From Bacteroidales bacterium (GTDB taxonomy: Bacteria; Bacteroidota; Bacteroidia; Bacteroidales; Bacteroidaceae): a stretch of DNA of 35,051 bases. The DNA is taken from NCBI GenBank assembly GCA_022784065.1, contig JALFUO010000021.1, positions 1-35,051 of the forward strand. The letters are read 5' to 3'. A program made the translations under genes and the position numbers. Under the pieces are notes generated by a model. It saw only the letters and a program-made list of their open reading frames with translations. It had not been told where the DNA came from and made no database searches. Shown piece after piece: positions 23,747-32,495 of the stretch (within the stretch, counting starts at the first letter, position 1; each line of letters starts with the position of its first letter).

Positions 23747-24964
23747 ATGCACAATCTCAAAGGCAAACATATCGTCCTCGGCATCACGGGCAGCATCGCC
23801 GCCTATAAGGCCTGCACGCTTATCCGCCTCTTCGTGAAGGCGGGGGCGGAGGTTCAGGTGGTTATCACGCCTGCCGGAAAAGAATTTATCACGCCCGTAA
23901 CACTGTCTGCCCTGACTTCTAAACCCGTTGTCAGCGAGTTTTTCTCGGGCAAAGACGGCTCGTGGCACAGCCACGTAGATCTCGGGCTCTGGGCCGATGC
24001 CATGGTAATCGCTCCCGCCACAGCCGCCTCAATAGCCAAGATGGCGCACGGCGTGGCCGATAACATGCTCATCACGACCTACCTGTCCATGAAAGCGCCC
24101 GTCTTTATCGCACCGGCAATGGACTTGGACATGTTCGCCCACCCGAGCACGCAGGATAATCTGGCGCAACTCAAGCGGTATGGCAATATTATAATAGAGC
24201 CTGCCGAGGGCGAACTCGCCAGCCACCTCGTGGGCAAGGGACGCATGGCAGAGCCGGAAGACATTTTCACCTTTGTAGGCAAACGCCTCGCCGAAAAGCA
24301 AGCCCCGGAAACCTTGCGCCTCAACGGCAAGACCGTGCTCGTGACCGCCGGGCCGACGATTGAGAAAATCGACCCCGTGCGCTATATCAGCAACTTCTCG
24401 ACCGGCAAAATGGGCTACGCCATAGCCGATGCCTGCGCGGAGCAAGGCGCGAGAGTAATACTTATATCAGGACCGGTAAACGGACTGGAAACCAGATATA
24501 AAGGCATAGAGAAAATTAACGTAGTGAGCGCAAGCGATATGTACGAGGCTGCAACGAAAGCCTTCCCTTCTTGCGATGCCGCGATACTTTGCGCCGCCGT
24601 GGCAGACTATACCCCCGCCCGCTGCGCCGAACAAAAAATAAAGACGCACGCCGCCACGGCTCTCGAACTCACGCCGACGCAGGACATCGCCGCAGCCCTC
24701 GGGCGAATGAAAACGGCGGATCAGCGGCTCGTAGGCTTCGCGCTCGAAACGAACGACGAGCAAGAGCACGCCCGCGCCAAACTCAAAAAGAAAAATCTCG
24801 ACTTCATCGTGCTTAACTCCCTGCGCGACCCTGGTGCGGGCTTTGCCTGCGATACGAATAAGGTAACCATGCTCTTCGCCGACGGCAAAACCTTAGACTT
24901 CCCCCTAAAAGACAAGCACGAAGTAGCCAACGACTTAACTGACCAACTATGCGCCTTGTTCTAA
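23747..24964 (+). CDS. coaBC: Bifunctional phosphopantothenoylcysteine decarboxylase / phosphopantothenate-cysteine ligase
   Basis: The product is 405 aa from the ATG at 23747 (MHNLKGKHIVLGITGSIAAYKA); the frame is open further upstream but there overlaps the exonuclease. The N-terminal CoaC half is an FMN flavoprotein with the catalytic His in SWHSHVDLG and a PAMDLDMF motif, the variant of PAMNxxMW. The C-terminal CoaB half has LVTAGPTIEKIDPVRYISN and FSTGKMGYAIADA for nucleotide binding, plus CAAVADYTP. Together they make 4'-phosphopantetheine from phosphopantothenate and cysteine for coenzyme A. Its end overlaps the next gene by 16 nt. Confidence 0.95.
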   Translation: MHNLKGKHIVLGITGSIAAYKACTLIRLFVKAGAEVQVVITPAGKEFITPVTLSALTSKPVVSEFFSGKDGSWHSHVDLGLWADAMVIAPATAASIAKMAHGVADNMLITTYLSMKAPVFIAPAMDLDMFAHPSTQDNLAQLKRYGNIIIEPAEGELASHLVGKGRMAEPEDIFTFVGKRLAEKQAPETLRLNGKTVLVTAGPTIEKIDPVRYISNFSTGKMGYAIADACAEQGARVILISGPVNGLETRYKGIEKINVVSASDMYEAATKAFPSCDAAILCAAVADYTPARCAEQKIKTHAATALELTPTQDIAAALGRMKTADQRLVGFALETNDEQEHARAKLKKKNLDFIVLNSLRDPGAGFACDTNKVTMLFADGKTLDFPLKDKHEVANDLTDQLCALF

Positions 24965-25860
24965 GACTGACATTCTTTCTCCTCGCTTCTTTCGCGGCGG
25001 CACACCATGCCGGCGCACAGGAAATCGATGCCCGCATCAATATCAATTACAAGAAGATACAAGGCTCTTCTACCAGCGTGTTCGAAACGCTCAAGACCGC
25101 GCTCACGGAGTTCATCAACGAACGTCAGTGGACCACGCTGCAATTCAAGCGCAACGAGCGCATCAACTGCAACTTCAACATCACCGTGAACGCTTACGAC
25201 GAGGCGGCCAACAGTTTCGAGTGCGCCCTCATGGTGCAAAGCAACCGCCCGGTGTTCAACTCCAACTACACCACCACGGTGTTCTCTACAAACGACCCCA
25301 ACTTTAATTTCAACTATCAGGAGTTCGACCAAATAGAATTCCGCTCCGACGTGCTCGACAACAACCTCACGGCGGTCATTGCCTATTACGTGTATCTAAT
25401 GATTGGCATGGACCTCGACAGCATGTCGCCGCTCGGAGGGACGGAAGTATTGAAGATGGCGCAGAATATCGTGAACAACGCGCAAAGCCTCGAGTATAAA
25501 GGCTGGAAAGCCTTCGAGGACTCTAAAAACCGCCACGCAATCATCACCGACATGCTCGACGGCGGTATGGAGCCTTTCAGGCGAATGCAATACAAATACT
25601 ATCGCGAGGGTCTCGACGTTATGGCAGAGAACGCCGAACGCGGACGCGCCGGCATCACAGCCGCCATGGAGTTGCTCCAAAAGGCACGCGAGAACAAGTC
25701 GATGAGTATGCTGCCCGAATTGTTCACGGAGTACAAGCGCGACGAACTGGTTAGCATCTACAATAAAGAGAAGGCCAACGCGCAAGAACGCCTCACGGTT
25801 TCGGAAATCCTTTCCAGAATAAATCCTTCGCAAAACTCCTATTGGCGCAAAATGAAATAG
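24949..25860 (+). CDS. porD: DUF4835 protein, PorD-like type IX secretion component
   Basis: The product is 303 aa with a signal peptide (RLTFFLLASFAAAHHAGAQ). The mature protein follows the DUF4835 pattern: IDARININYKKIQGS, FINERQWTTLQFKRNERINCNFNI, and a C-terminal VSEILSRINPS. In Porphyromonas gingivalis this family is PorD, linked to type IX secretion, and it sits between coaBC and recN in many Bacteroidetes, as here. It is periplasmic or outer-membrane associated. The overlap with coaBC and 1-nt spacing to recN make it part of a tight operon. No other type IX gene is in the window, so its role here rests on the family. Confidence 0.85.
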   Translation: MRLVLRLTFFLLASFAAAHHAGAQEIDARININYKKIQGSSTSVFETLKTALTEFINERQWTTLQFKRNERINCNFNITVNAYDEAANSFECALMVQSNRPVFNSNYTTTVFSTNDPNFNFNYQEFDQIEFRSDVLDNNLTAVIAYYVYLMIGMDLDSMSPLGGTEVLKMAQNIVNNAQSLEYKGWKAFEDSKNRHAIITDMLDGGMEPFRRMQYKYYREGLDVMAENAERGRAGITAAMELLQKARENKSMSMLPELFTEYKRDELVSIYNKEKANAQERLTVSEILSRINPSQNSYWRKMK

Positions 25861-25861
25861 C

Positions 25862-27523
25862 ATGTTCAAAAGCCTATCTATAAATAATTATGCCCTGATT
25901 GACCGGCTCGACATCAGCGTGGAGCCGGGTTTTACCGTCATTACGGGTGAAACGGGCGCGGGCAAGAGCATCATGCTTGGCGCACTCGGCATACTGCTCG
26001 GCGGACGGGCCGAAGCGCGTGCCGTAAGGACAGGCGCGGCAAAGTGCGTGGTAGAGGCGGCGTTCGACGTGAGCGCGCTCGGCATACAAGGCTTTTTTGA
26101 CGAAAACGATATAGACTTCGACGGCGAAGAATGTATTTTGCGCCGCGAGGTAACGGCGGCAGGCAAAAGCCGCGCCTTCATCAACGACACCCCCGTGCCC
26201 GCCGCGCGGCTCAAAGAACTCGGCGCACTGGTCATCGACATTCATTCGCAGCACCGCAACCTGCTCATCGGACGCGAGGACTACCTGCTCGACACGCTCG
26301 ACATCGTGGCTGCCAACTCCGCAGAAAAAGCAGCCTATGCAGAGGCTTTCGCCCAGTGGCGCAAGGCTGAGGAAGATTTGAAGGCACTGCGCCTGCAAGC
26401 CGAAAAGGGACAGACCGACGGCGACTATCTCAAATTTCAATTAACGCAAATCCAAGAAGCCGCCCTCCTACCCGACGAGCAGGAAGACCTGGAAAAGGAA
26501 AACGCGCTCTTGGAACATGCCGAGGAAATCAAGGCTTCGCTCGGCTCGGCCGCCTTCGCCATCAACGGCAGCGACGGCGAACGCCTCGCCGAACTGCGCC
26601 GCGCCGCGCAGCAGCTGGAAAGCATCGCTGCCCACCTGCCTGAAGCCGCCGCGCTCGCCGAACGCCTCGAAAGCGCACGCATCGAAATAGGCGACATCGC
26701 CGACGAACTCGAAAGACAGGGCGAGGGCATCGACTTCAACCCCGCCCGCGCCGAACAGGTGGCGAGCCGCCTCAACCTTATCTACGACCTGCTGCAAAAG
26801 CACCGCGCCGCAAGCATCACTGAACTGCTTGCCCTTGCCAAAGACTGGGAGGAACAGCTCAACCGCTTGGAAAACATGGAAAGCCTCTTGGAGGAAAGCC
26901 AACGCCGCTGCGCCGCCCTGCTCGCAGACCTGCGCAAGAAGGGCAGCGTCCTTACCGCCACGCGCGGCAAGGCGGCGAACATCGTGGAGCAGTCGCTCAC
27001 CGAAAGCCTGCACACGCTCGGAATGCCCAACGTGAGCATTCGTTTCTCACTCCAGCCGCGCGAAGTGCCCGCCGCCTGCGGCATGGACACGCCCGTGTTC
27101 CTCTTCTCTGCCAACAAGAACGTGCCGATGCAGCCGGTCAGCGAGATTGCCTCCGGCGGCGAGATTGCCCGCGTGATGCTCGCCCTGAAAGGATTGATAG
27201 CCCGCCATAAAAACCTGCCCACGATTATCTTCGACGAAATCGACACGGGCGTATCGGGCACTATGGCGGAGCGCATGGCAGTGATGATGGGCGAAATAGC
27301 GAAGCACTGCCAGGTGCTCTGCATCACCCACCTGCCGCAAATCGCCGCAAAGGGCAATGCCCATTTCCGCGTGCATAAGGAAGAAAACGAAACGGGTACC
27401 ACGAGCCATATCTCCCGCCTCTCGCCCGAGGAGCGCGTCCGAGAAATCGCCACGATGCTGAGCGGCGCGGAAATCTCCGAAGCCGCCGTGAGCAACGCCA
27501 AGGCGCTGCTCGGCATGCCATAA
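25862..27523 (+). CDS. recN: DNA repair protein RecN
   Basis: The product is 553 aa, standard length. It is an SMC-like ATPase with Walker A (GETGAGKSIML, about 29-39), a long coiled coil in the middle (rich in E, A, L and Q, about 160-370), the ABC signature ASGGEIARVMLAL and Walker B LPTIIFDEIDTGVSG near the C-terminus. RecN acts early at double-strand breaks, holding DNA ends together for RecA-dependent repair, in the cytoplasm. It starts one nucleotide after porD. Confidence 0.96.
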   Translation: MFKSLSINNYALIDRLDISVEPGFTVITGETGAGKSIMLGALGILLGGRAEARAVRTGAAKCVVEAAFDVSALGIQGFFDENDIDFDGEECILRREVTAAGKSRAFINDTPVPAARLKELGALVIDIHSQHRNLLIGREDYLLDTLDIVAANSAEKAAYAEAFAQWRKAEEDLKALRLQAEKGQTDGDYLKFQLTQIQEAALLPDEQEDLEKENALLEHAEEIKASLGSAAFAINGSDGERLAELRRAAQQLESIAAHLPEAAALAERLESARIEIGDIADELERQGEGIDFNPARAEQVASRLNLIYDLLQKHRAASITELLALAKDWEEQLNRLENMESLLEESQRRCAALLADLRKKGSVLTATRGKAANIVEQSLTESLHTLGMPNVSIRFSLQPREVPAACGMDTPVFLFSANKNVPMQPVSEIASGGEIARVMLALKGLIARHKNLPTIIFDEIDTGVSGTMAERMAVMMGEIAKHCQVLCITHLPQIAAKGNAHFRVHKEENETGTTSHISRLSPEERVREIATMLSGAEISEAAVSNAKALLGMP

Positions 27524-27557
27524 GACATTTTTAGCAACACACTAACCTATCGGTACT

Positions 27558-29276
27558 ATGACATTGAAAAACTGCATATTAAGGTTATTCGTTTTTTCTA
27601 TCTCCCTCCTACTCCCCACGGCCTTGCTTGCCGCCGGCAAGCTGCCCAAGACCGCGCCGCGTGCCTTGGTGAAGGTGACGACTTACGACGCTTCGGGCAA
27701 CAGGTTGGGCGAGGGCATCGGCTTTTTCATCGATGAGAGCGGCACCGCGCTCGCGCCCTTCGCGCTCTTCGACAAGGCTGCGCGCGCCGAGGCGGTGACC
27801 GTGAAAGGCGAGCGGCTGGAAGTGACGCGCATTCTCGGAGCAGCCAGCCTCTACGATATGGTGAAATTCCGCGTGGCTGTGAAGAAAGGCAAGACGGTCT
27901 GCCTGCCCCTCGCGCAAAACGCCGCAGCCACGGGCACGGAACTTGCCCTCCTACGCTATCTTCCCGGAGGAAAATACGACGGCGCCGCGGCCTACATCGT
28001 CAAGTCTGATGATTTTGAAGCATATAAGTATTACGGCACTTCCGCTCCTAACGACAGCACGGCATTTGGCTGTCCCTTGGTAAATCCTGAAACGGGAGAG
28101 GCCGTGGCCATCGTGCAGCGCAACACGCTGAAAGATGCCACGGGGGCCTGCGCCATTGACGTGCGCTTCGCCCACGGGCTCACCATCGGCAGCACCGCTT
28201 CGCTGCAACGCGACTTGCGCAGCATCTTAATCCCCAAAGCGCTCCCCGAAAAGCGCGAAGACGCTCTGACATATATATATACTATGTCGGCCACGGACTC
28301 TCTACAACGCGCCGCCGCGCTGACGGATTACATCGCCGCCTTCCCCGCAGACGCTGAGGGCTACGTCAATCTCGCCGCGTTCGAGGCGCAATATAATCAC
28401 AGGGCTCAGTGTGACGCGCTGTTCCAGAAGGCATTGGCGCTGGCCGCCGAGGCAAAGGATTCTACGATGAAGGCTGACGCGGTGCATTATAATTATAGCA
28501 AACTCATCTATGCCGCCGCCGTGGAGCAGAATGACACGGCCTGCGGCTGGACGCTTGCCCACGCCGCCGCCGAAGCCCGCGCCGCCTATGCCGCCCTGCC
28601 CGAGCCGCTCTATCTGGTGCAGGAGGGCAACTGCCGTTTCGCGCAGAAGGACTACGCCGCCGCGCATCGGCTCTATCTCGATGCGTGCAGCGACAAGTCG
28701 TTCGCCTCTGCCGCCACTTTTTTCTCCGCCGCACGCGCCCTTGAACTCTCGAAAGGCGACAGCGAGCAGGTCATCGCCTTGCTCGACAGCACGGTGGCGC
28801 ACATTCCGCAGCCTTGCTCCGTGCGCGATGCGCAATACTATCTCGAACGCTCGCAGCGCCTCGTGCGCGCCGGCCGCTTCCGCGATGCCGTGGCCGATTA
28901 TAATGTGTACGAACAGGTAATCGGGCCGCGCAATCTCAACGATAAGTTTTACTATCTGCGCGAACAGGCAGAACTGCAAGGGCGCATGTACCAGCAGGCG
29001 CTTGACGACATTCGCAGTGCCATATCAGCCAACCCCGCCGAACCCTACTACGCGCTCGAGGAACTGCTAATCCTCATTCGCACCGCGCAGTTTGAGGAAG
29101 CCTATGCGCAGGCAGCCGCCCTCCTGAAACGTCTGCCCGACGATGCCGATTGCCACAAGTTCTACGGCATTGCCTGCATCGAGACGGGACGCCGCGCCGA
29201 GGGCATGGAGCATTTGCAGAAGGCACGCGAACTGGGCGACGCCACGATTGATGCCATTATCGAAAATTATAAATGA
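27558..29276 (+). CDS. Exported protein: degenerate trypsin-like domain plus TPR repeats
   Basis: The product is 572 aa with a signal peptide (LFVFSISLLLPTALLAA). Residues about 30-225 resemble a trypsin/HtrA-like barrel (GEGIGFFIDESGTALAPFALF, then FGCPLVNPETGEAVAIV). The catalytic His and Ser positions appear to be lost: the GxSG site reads FGCP. Residues about 240-570 are TPR-like helix pairs (AEGYVNLAAFEAQYNHRAQCDALFQKALAL, then repeats to HKFYGIACIETGRRAEGMEHLQKA). It is probably a periplasmic scaffold. It lies between recN and rpoD, 6 nt before rpoD, so its transcription likely runs into the sigma factor gene. I cannot assign a pathway. Confidence 0.75.
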   Translation: MTLKNCILRLFVFSISLLLPTALLAAGKLPKTAPRALVKVTTYDASGNRLGEGIGFFIDESGTALAPFALFDKAARAEAVTVKGERLEVTRILGAASLYDMVKFRVAVKKGKTVCLPLAQNAAATGTELALLRYLPGGKYDGAAAYIVKSDDFEAYKYYGTSAPNDSTAFGCPLVNPETGEAVAIVQRNTLKDATGACAIDVRFAHGLTIGSTASLQRDLRSILIPKALPEKREDALTYIYTMSATDSLQRAAALTDYIAAFPADAEGYVNLAAFEAQYNHRAQCDALFQKALALAAEAKDSTMKADAVHYNYSKLIYAAAVEQNDTACGWTLAHAAAEARAAYAALPEPLYLVQEGNCRFAQKDYAAAHRLYLDACSDKSFASAATFFSAARALELSKGDSEQVIALLDSTVAHIPQPCSVRDAQYYLERSQRLVRAGRFRDAVADYNVYEQVIGPRNLNDKFYYLREQAELQGRMYQQALDDIRSAISANPAEPYYALEELLILIRTAQFEEAYAQAAALLKRLPDDADCHKFYGIACIETGRRAEGMEHLQKARELGDATIDAIIENYK

Positions 29277-29282
29277 TTTCTT

Positions 29283-30140
29283 ATGAGACAACTCAAAATC
29301 ACGCAGAGCATCACCTCCCGCGAGGGTGATTCTTTGGAACGCTATCTGCAAGAAATCAACAAAGAGCCGATGATTACGCCTGAGGAGGAAGTGGTCCTCG
29401 CTCACCGTATTCACAACGGCGACGAGGAAGCTTTGGAACAGCTCACCAAGGCAAACCTTCGCTTCGTAGTATCAGTGGCAAAGCAATACCAGGGCCAGGG
29501 CCTCGGACTTATCGACCTCATCAACGAGGGCAACGTGGGACTGATCACCGCCGCCAAGAAGTTCGACGAGACGCGCGGCTTCAAGTTCATTTCCTACGCC
29601 GTGTGGTGGATTCGCCAAAGCATTCTGCAAGCGCTTGCTGAGAACAGCCGCCTCGTGTACCTGCCGCTCAATCAGGTGAACAATCTGAGCAAAATCCACC
29701 GCTTCCTCTCCGACTTCGCGCAAAAGAACGAGCGCATGCCGTCGAACGAAGAAATCGCCGAAGCGCTCGACATCGACGTGGAAAAGGTGAAGACCATCAT
29801 GCAATCTTCCGGCCGCCCCACGTCCATGGACGCACCGCTTGCCGACGACGAGGGAAGCTGCCTGCTCGACTTGCTCCAAAGCCGCGATGGCAGCAACACG
29901 GAGCGCGACCTCATCACAGGCTCGCTCATCACGGAGGTATCGGCCGCCGTAAAGAAGCTCCCGGAGCGCGAGCGCAAGGTCGTTGAGATGTTCTTCGGTC
30001 TCAACGGGCCGGAGATGAACCTCGAAGACATCGGCCGCGAGCTCCGTCTAAGCCGAGAGCGCGTGCGCCAGCTCAAAGAGAAGGCCCTCAAACTCCTGCG
30101 CGAGGCACAGGAGGCGAGCATTCTCAAAACGTATCTGTAA
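29283..30140 (+). CDS. rpoD: Primary sigma factor RpoD/SigA, short Bacteroidetes type
   Basis: The product is 285 aa. It lacks a long region 1.1, as is normal in Bacteroidetes. Region 1.2 begins at SLERYLQEINKEPMIT; region 2 has LRFVVSVAKQYQGQGLGLIDLINEGN and FKFISYAVWWIRQSI; region 3 follows; region 4 has the helix-turn-helix NLEDIGRELRLSRERVRQLKEKAL. It directs RNA polymerase to housekeeping promoters, which in this phylum have TTTG and TAnnTTTG elements like those marked here. It lies 6 nt after the TPR gene, so it is probably co-transcribed with it. Confidence 0.95.
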   Translation: MRQLKITQSITSREGDSLERYLQEINKEPMITPEEEVVLAHRIHNGDEEALEQLTKANLRFVVSVAKQYQGQGLGLIDLINEGNVGLITAAKKFDETRGFKFISYAVWWIRQSILQALAENSRLVYLPLNQVNNLSKIHRFLSDFAQKNERMPSNEEIAEALDIDVEKVKTIMQSSGRPTSMDAPLADDEGSCLLDLLQSRDGSNTERDLITGSLITEVSAAVKKLPERERKVVEMFFGLNGPEMNLEDIGRELRLSRERVRQLKEKALKLLREAQEASILKTYL

Positions 30141-30148
30141 GTTGAGTG

Positions 30149-30221
30149 AACAAGTAAACGAGTTTACGAGTAAACAAGACAAGTTAAGTAAACAAGTAAA
30201 CGAGTTTACGAGTAAACAAGA
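30149..30221. repeat. Octamer repeat, copy 3 (direct-repeat variant)
   Basis: Two identical 31-nt blocks built from the same AGTnnACR units lie at 30149-30179 and 30191-30221, 42 nt apart. Each contains the palindrome GTAAACGAGTTTAC. The conserved loop core of the other copies is missing. It fills the gap between rpoD and the response regulator and makes the upstream frame of that gene look open. Confidence 0.8.
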
Positions 30222-30246
30222 TTGCTTAAACATACATTTCCCGATT

Positions 30247-31032
30247 ATGATAACCTGCGCTATTATCGACGACGAGCCTTTGGCCGTGACGCTATTGGAG
30301 AGTTACGTGAAGCGTGTGCCCGAACTTGACCTTAGGGGCAAATACCTCGGTGCACGCGAGGCGCTGGACGCTTTGACTGAAACGCCGGTCGACCTCGTTT
30401 TCCTGGACATACAGATGCCGGAAATTACGGGCCTTGAACTTTCCAGCCAACTCCCAGCCCGGACTTACGTGATCTTCACCACGGCTTACAGCCAATATGC
30501 CATACAGGGTTACCGCACCAACGCCGTGGGCTATCTGCTGAAGCCTATTAGTTTCGCCGATTTCAAGGAGACCTTCGACTTTGCCCGCCGCCGCATCACG
30601 GGGCAAACCATGCCCGACCCAATTGTACCCGCAGAAGAAGCGCAGCCTGCTGCCGCGCCGGCAGAATCCCGCCCCACAGCATCAAAGGAAACGGTGGCGG
30701 CCGACCGTTCTATCTTCGTAAAGAGCGACTACAAGATTATCCGCATCTGCATCGACGATATCATTTACGTGGAGGGGCTTAAAGACTACGTCAAGATACA
30801 TCTCCAGAGCACCGGCCGCGCTGTGCTCAGCCTCACCTCTATGCGCAACATCGAGCAGCTCCTGCCCGAGGACATCTTCATGCGCACGCATCGCTCCTAC
30901 ATCGTGAATATGAGCAAGGTGTCGCTGCTCGAGCGCGGCAACATCGTGTTCGGCGACAAAAATATCCCCGTTTCCGACAGTTACAAAGACCGCGTGCGCC
31001 AGTACGTTGCCGACCGCATGCTCTCGCAATGA
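30247..31032 (+). CDS. LytTR-family response regulator
   Basis: The product is 261 aa from the ATG at 30247 (MITCAIIDDEP); the open extension upstream to 30142 is translated repeat DNA. The receiver domain has D8, D9, phospho-acceptor D54, T78 and K99. A linker rich in A, P and E (about 120-150) leads to a LytTR DNA-binding domain (about 155-255: IFVKSDYKIIRI, DIIYVEGLKDYVKI, FMRTHRSYIVN). Phosphorylation would drive DNA binding to direct repeats at target promoters. The usual partner, a LytS-type sensor kinase, is not adjacent: rpoD lies before it and a repeat cluster after it. It is therefore an orphan or its partner is elsewhere. Confidence 0.93.
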   Translation: MITCAIIDDEPLAVTLLESYVKRVPELDLRGKYLGAREALDALTETPVDLVFLDIQMPEITGLELSSQLPARTYVIFTTAYSQYAIQGYRTNAVGYLLKPISFADFKETFDFARRRITGQTMPDPIVPAEEAQPAAAPAESRPTASKETVAADRSIFVKSDYKIIRICIDDIIYVEGLKDYVKIHLQSTGRAVLSLTSMRNIEQLLPEDIFMRTHRSYIVNMSKVSLLERGNIVFGDKNIPVSDSYKDRVRQYVADRMLSQ

Positions 31033-31069
31033 TACATATATGATATTGTATAGGCGAATTATATTTGGG

Positions 31070-31258
31070 GCGGGCTGAAATGTCGTGCAAACGAGGGCAA
31101 TAGAACTTGCTCGTATTGCCGAGTGCAGCCGACATTATGCAAAGCCCAGTTGTTGCCCATAGCCCAGGGCAACGCCCTGGGTAACGCACGACGCGATTAA
31201 CACATTCGGCATTTCTATGCCGACGGCGCAAAAATACCACGCGTCCCGAGCGCGTAAC
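31070..31258. repeat. REP-like element, copy A
   Basis: This element is about 95 percent identical, without gaps, to 32208-32396 (copy C). It contains a CCCAGGGC-AAC-GCCCTGGG hairpin and begins GCGGGCTGAA. A TTCAGCCCGC at about 31274-31283 gives an inverted end just before the RAYT gene. Confidence 0.85.
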
Positions 31259-31318
31259 CGCAATGCATGGGCATTCAGCCCGCTCCAATCAATAACACGC
31301 AAAAAGAACTTCATCTTT

Positions 31319-31773
31319 ATGCCGCAATCTCTTTCAAAAGTATACTTGCATTTGGTGTTTCATGTAAAGACCAGATGTCCACGCTTGCTTGAAGAAGATT
31401 TGGAAAAGATACATCAGTATATCGGGCAATTAGCAAACGATGCAAATTGCCAAGCCATAAGGGTTGGAGGAACGAAAGACCACGTCCACATCTTATGCCT
31501 GCTATCGCGCGATATAACAATAGCGAAACTCGTTGAAGACATCAAACGAAACAGTAGCCGTTGGATTAAAAGCATAAGGAATGAGTATCGCCTGTTTTGC
31601 TGGCAAAACGGTTACGCCGTGTTCTCCGTGAGCCAGTCTGTGGTGCAAAAACCGCCGAATATATCGACAAGCAGAAAGAACACCACAAGAAGTTTAATTT
31701 CAAAGAAGAATACATCAAATTCTTGCAACTATATCAAATCAATTACAACGACACGTATGTTTTGGAGGATTAG
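31319..31773 (+). pseudogene. REP-associated tyrosine transposase (RAYT/IS200-like), frameshifted
   Basis: The ATG at 31319 opens a Y1_Tnp (HUH) protein: MPQSLSKVYLHLVFHVKTR, then the metal-binding HUH motif in DHVHIL, then WQNGYAVFSVSQSVVQK. At the A5 run 31647-31651 the frame breaks. Adding one base restores a normal C-terminus reading AEYIDKQKEHHKKF and ending YVLED at the TAG 31771-31773, for a total near 151 aa. The restored part carries the catalytic tyrosine (Y-x3-Q), so the product of the uninterrupted frame (ending 31786) keeps HUH but lacks the nucleophile. It is either inactive, rescued by slippage, or affected by a one-base sequencing error. RAYTs move REP sequences, and such repeats flank it on both sides. 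Confidence 0.85.
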
Positions 31774-31825
31774 TTTGCAGATATGATTAAATTATTGAGT
31801 TGGCAAATATCATTGCAACTCATTA

Positions 31826-32097
31826 GGGCGGGCTGTAAGCCCAGTGGTTGCCCATAGCCCAGGGCAACGCCCTGGGTAACGCACGCAGCGATTAATACAT
31901 TCGGCATTTTTGTGCCGACGGCGCAAAAATGCCACGCGCCCCGAGCGCGTAACACACACGCACACCCGCAATGCCACGGGGCGTTGCCCCTCATAAAGCA
32001 GGTTGCCCTTACAGGGCGCGACACTTTAATAAATGCATACGCCCTACCCAGGGCGTTGCCCAGGGCGAAGGGCCGCAATTGGGCTTACAGCCCGCCC
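31826..32097. repeat. REP-like element, copy B, with 18-bp inverted ends
   Basis: GGGCGGGCTGTAAGCCCA (31826-31843) pairs perfectly with 32080-32097, defining a 272-nt unit. Inside, 31842 to about 32000 matches copy C, and a CAGGGCGTTGCCCAGGGC region near 32049-32066 mirrors the hairpin in inverted orientation. It starts 52 nt after the RAYT stop. Confidence 0.85.
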
Positions 32098-32207
32098 CAA
32101 CCATTTGCCATGCGGCGCAAGCAAACGTTCCGCACGGCAGGCTTATAAAAAACGCCCAGTTGTCCCAGTTGCCGCCATAACGGCACGCGGCCTAATATAC
32201 AATCGAG

Positions 32208-32441
32208 GCGGGCTGAAATGTCGTGCAAACGAGGGCAGTAGAGCTTGCTCGTATTGCCGAGTGCAGCCGACATTATGCAAAGCCCAGTTGCTGCCCATAG
32301 CCCAGGGCAACGCCCTGGGTAACGCACAACGCGATTTACACATTCGGCATTTTTGTGCCGACGGCGCAAAAATGCCACGCGCCCCGAGCGCGTAACACAC
32401 ACACCCGCAATGCCACGGGGCGTTGGCCCTCGTAAAGCCAT
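32208..32441. repeat. REP-like element, copy C
   Basis: The first 189 nt match copy A and the part from about 32282 to 32441 matches copy B, with a 4-nt deletion in an AC-rich run. So A, B and C share a common core around the CCCAGGGC hairpin. It ends about 55 nt before the DUF4468 gene. Confidence 0.8.
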
Positions 32442-32495
32442 AGCGGCACGCGACCCCATAACCACACGAAATAAATTCAAACTAATATCCTTTAT

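Noticed and set aside
21765-23747. 660-codon minus-strand open frame opposite dnaN and the exonuclease
   Set aside because: It is a mirror of GC-rich codon use; dnaN and the exonuclease on the plus strand are certain.
31912-32395. Plus-strand and minus-strand frames over the REP-like copies
   Set aside because: They translate repeated hairpin DNA and recur wherever the repeat occurs.
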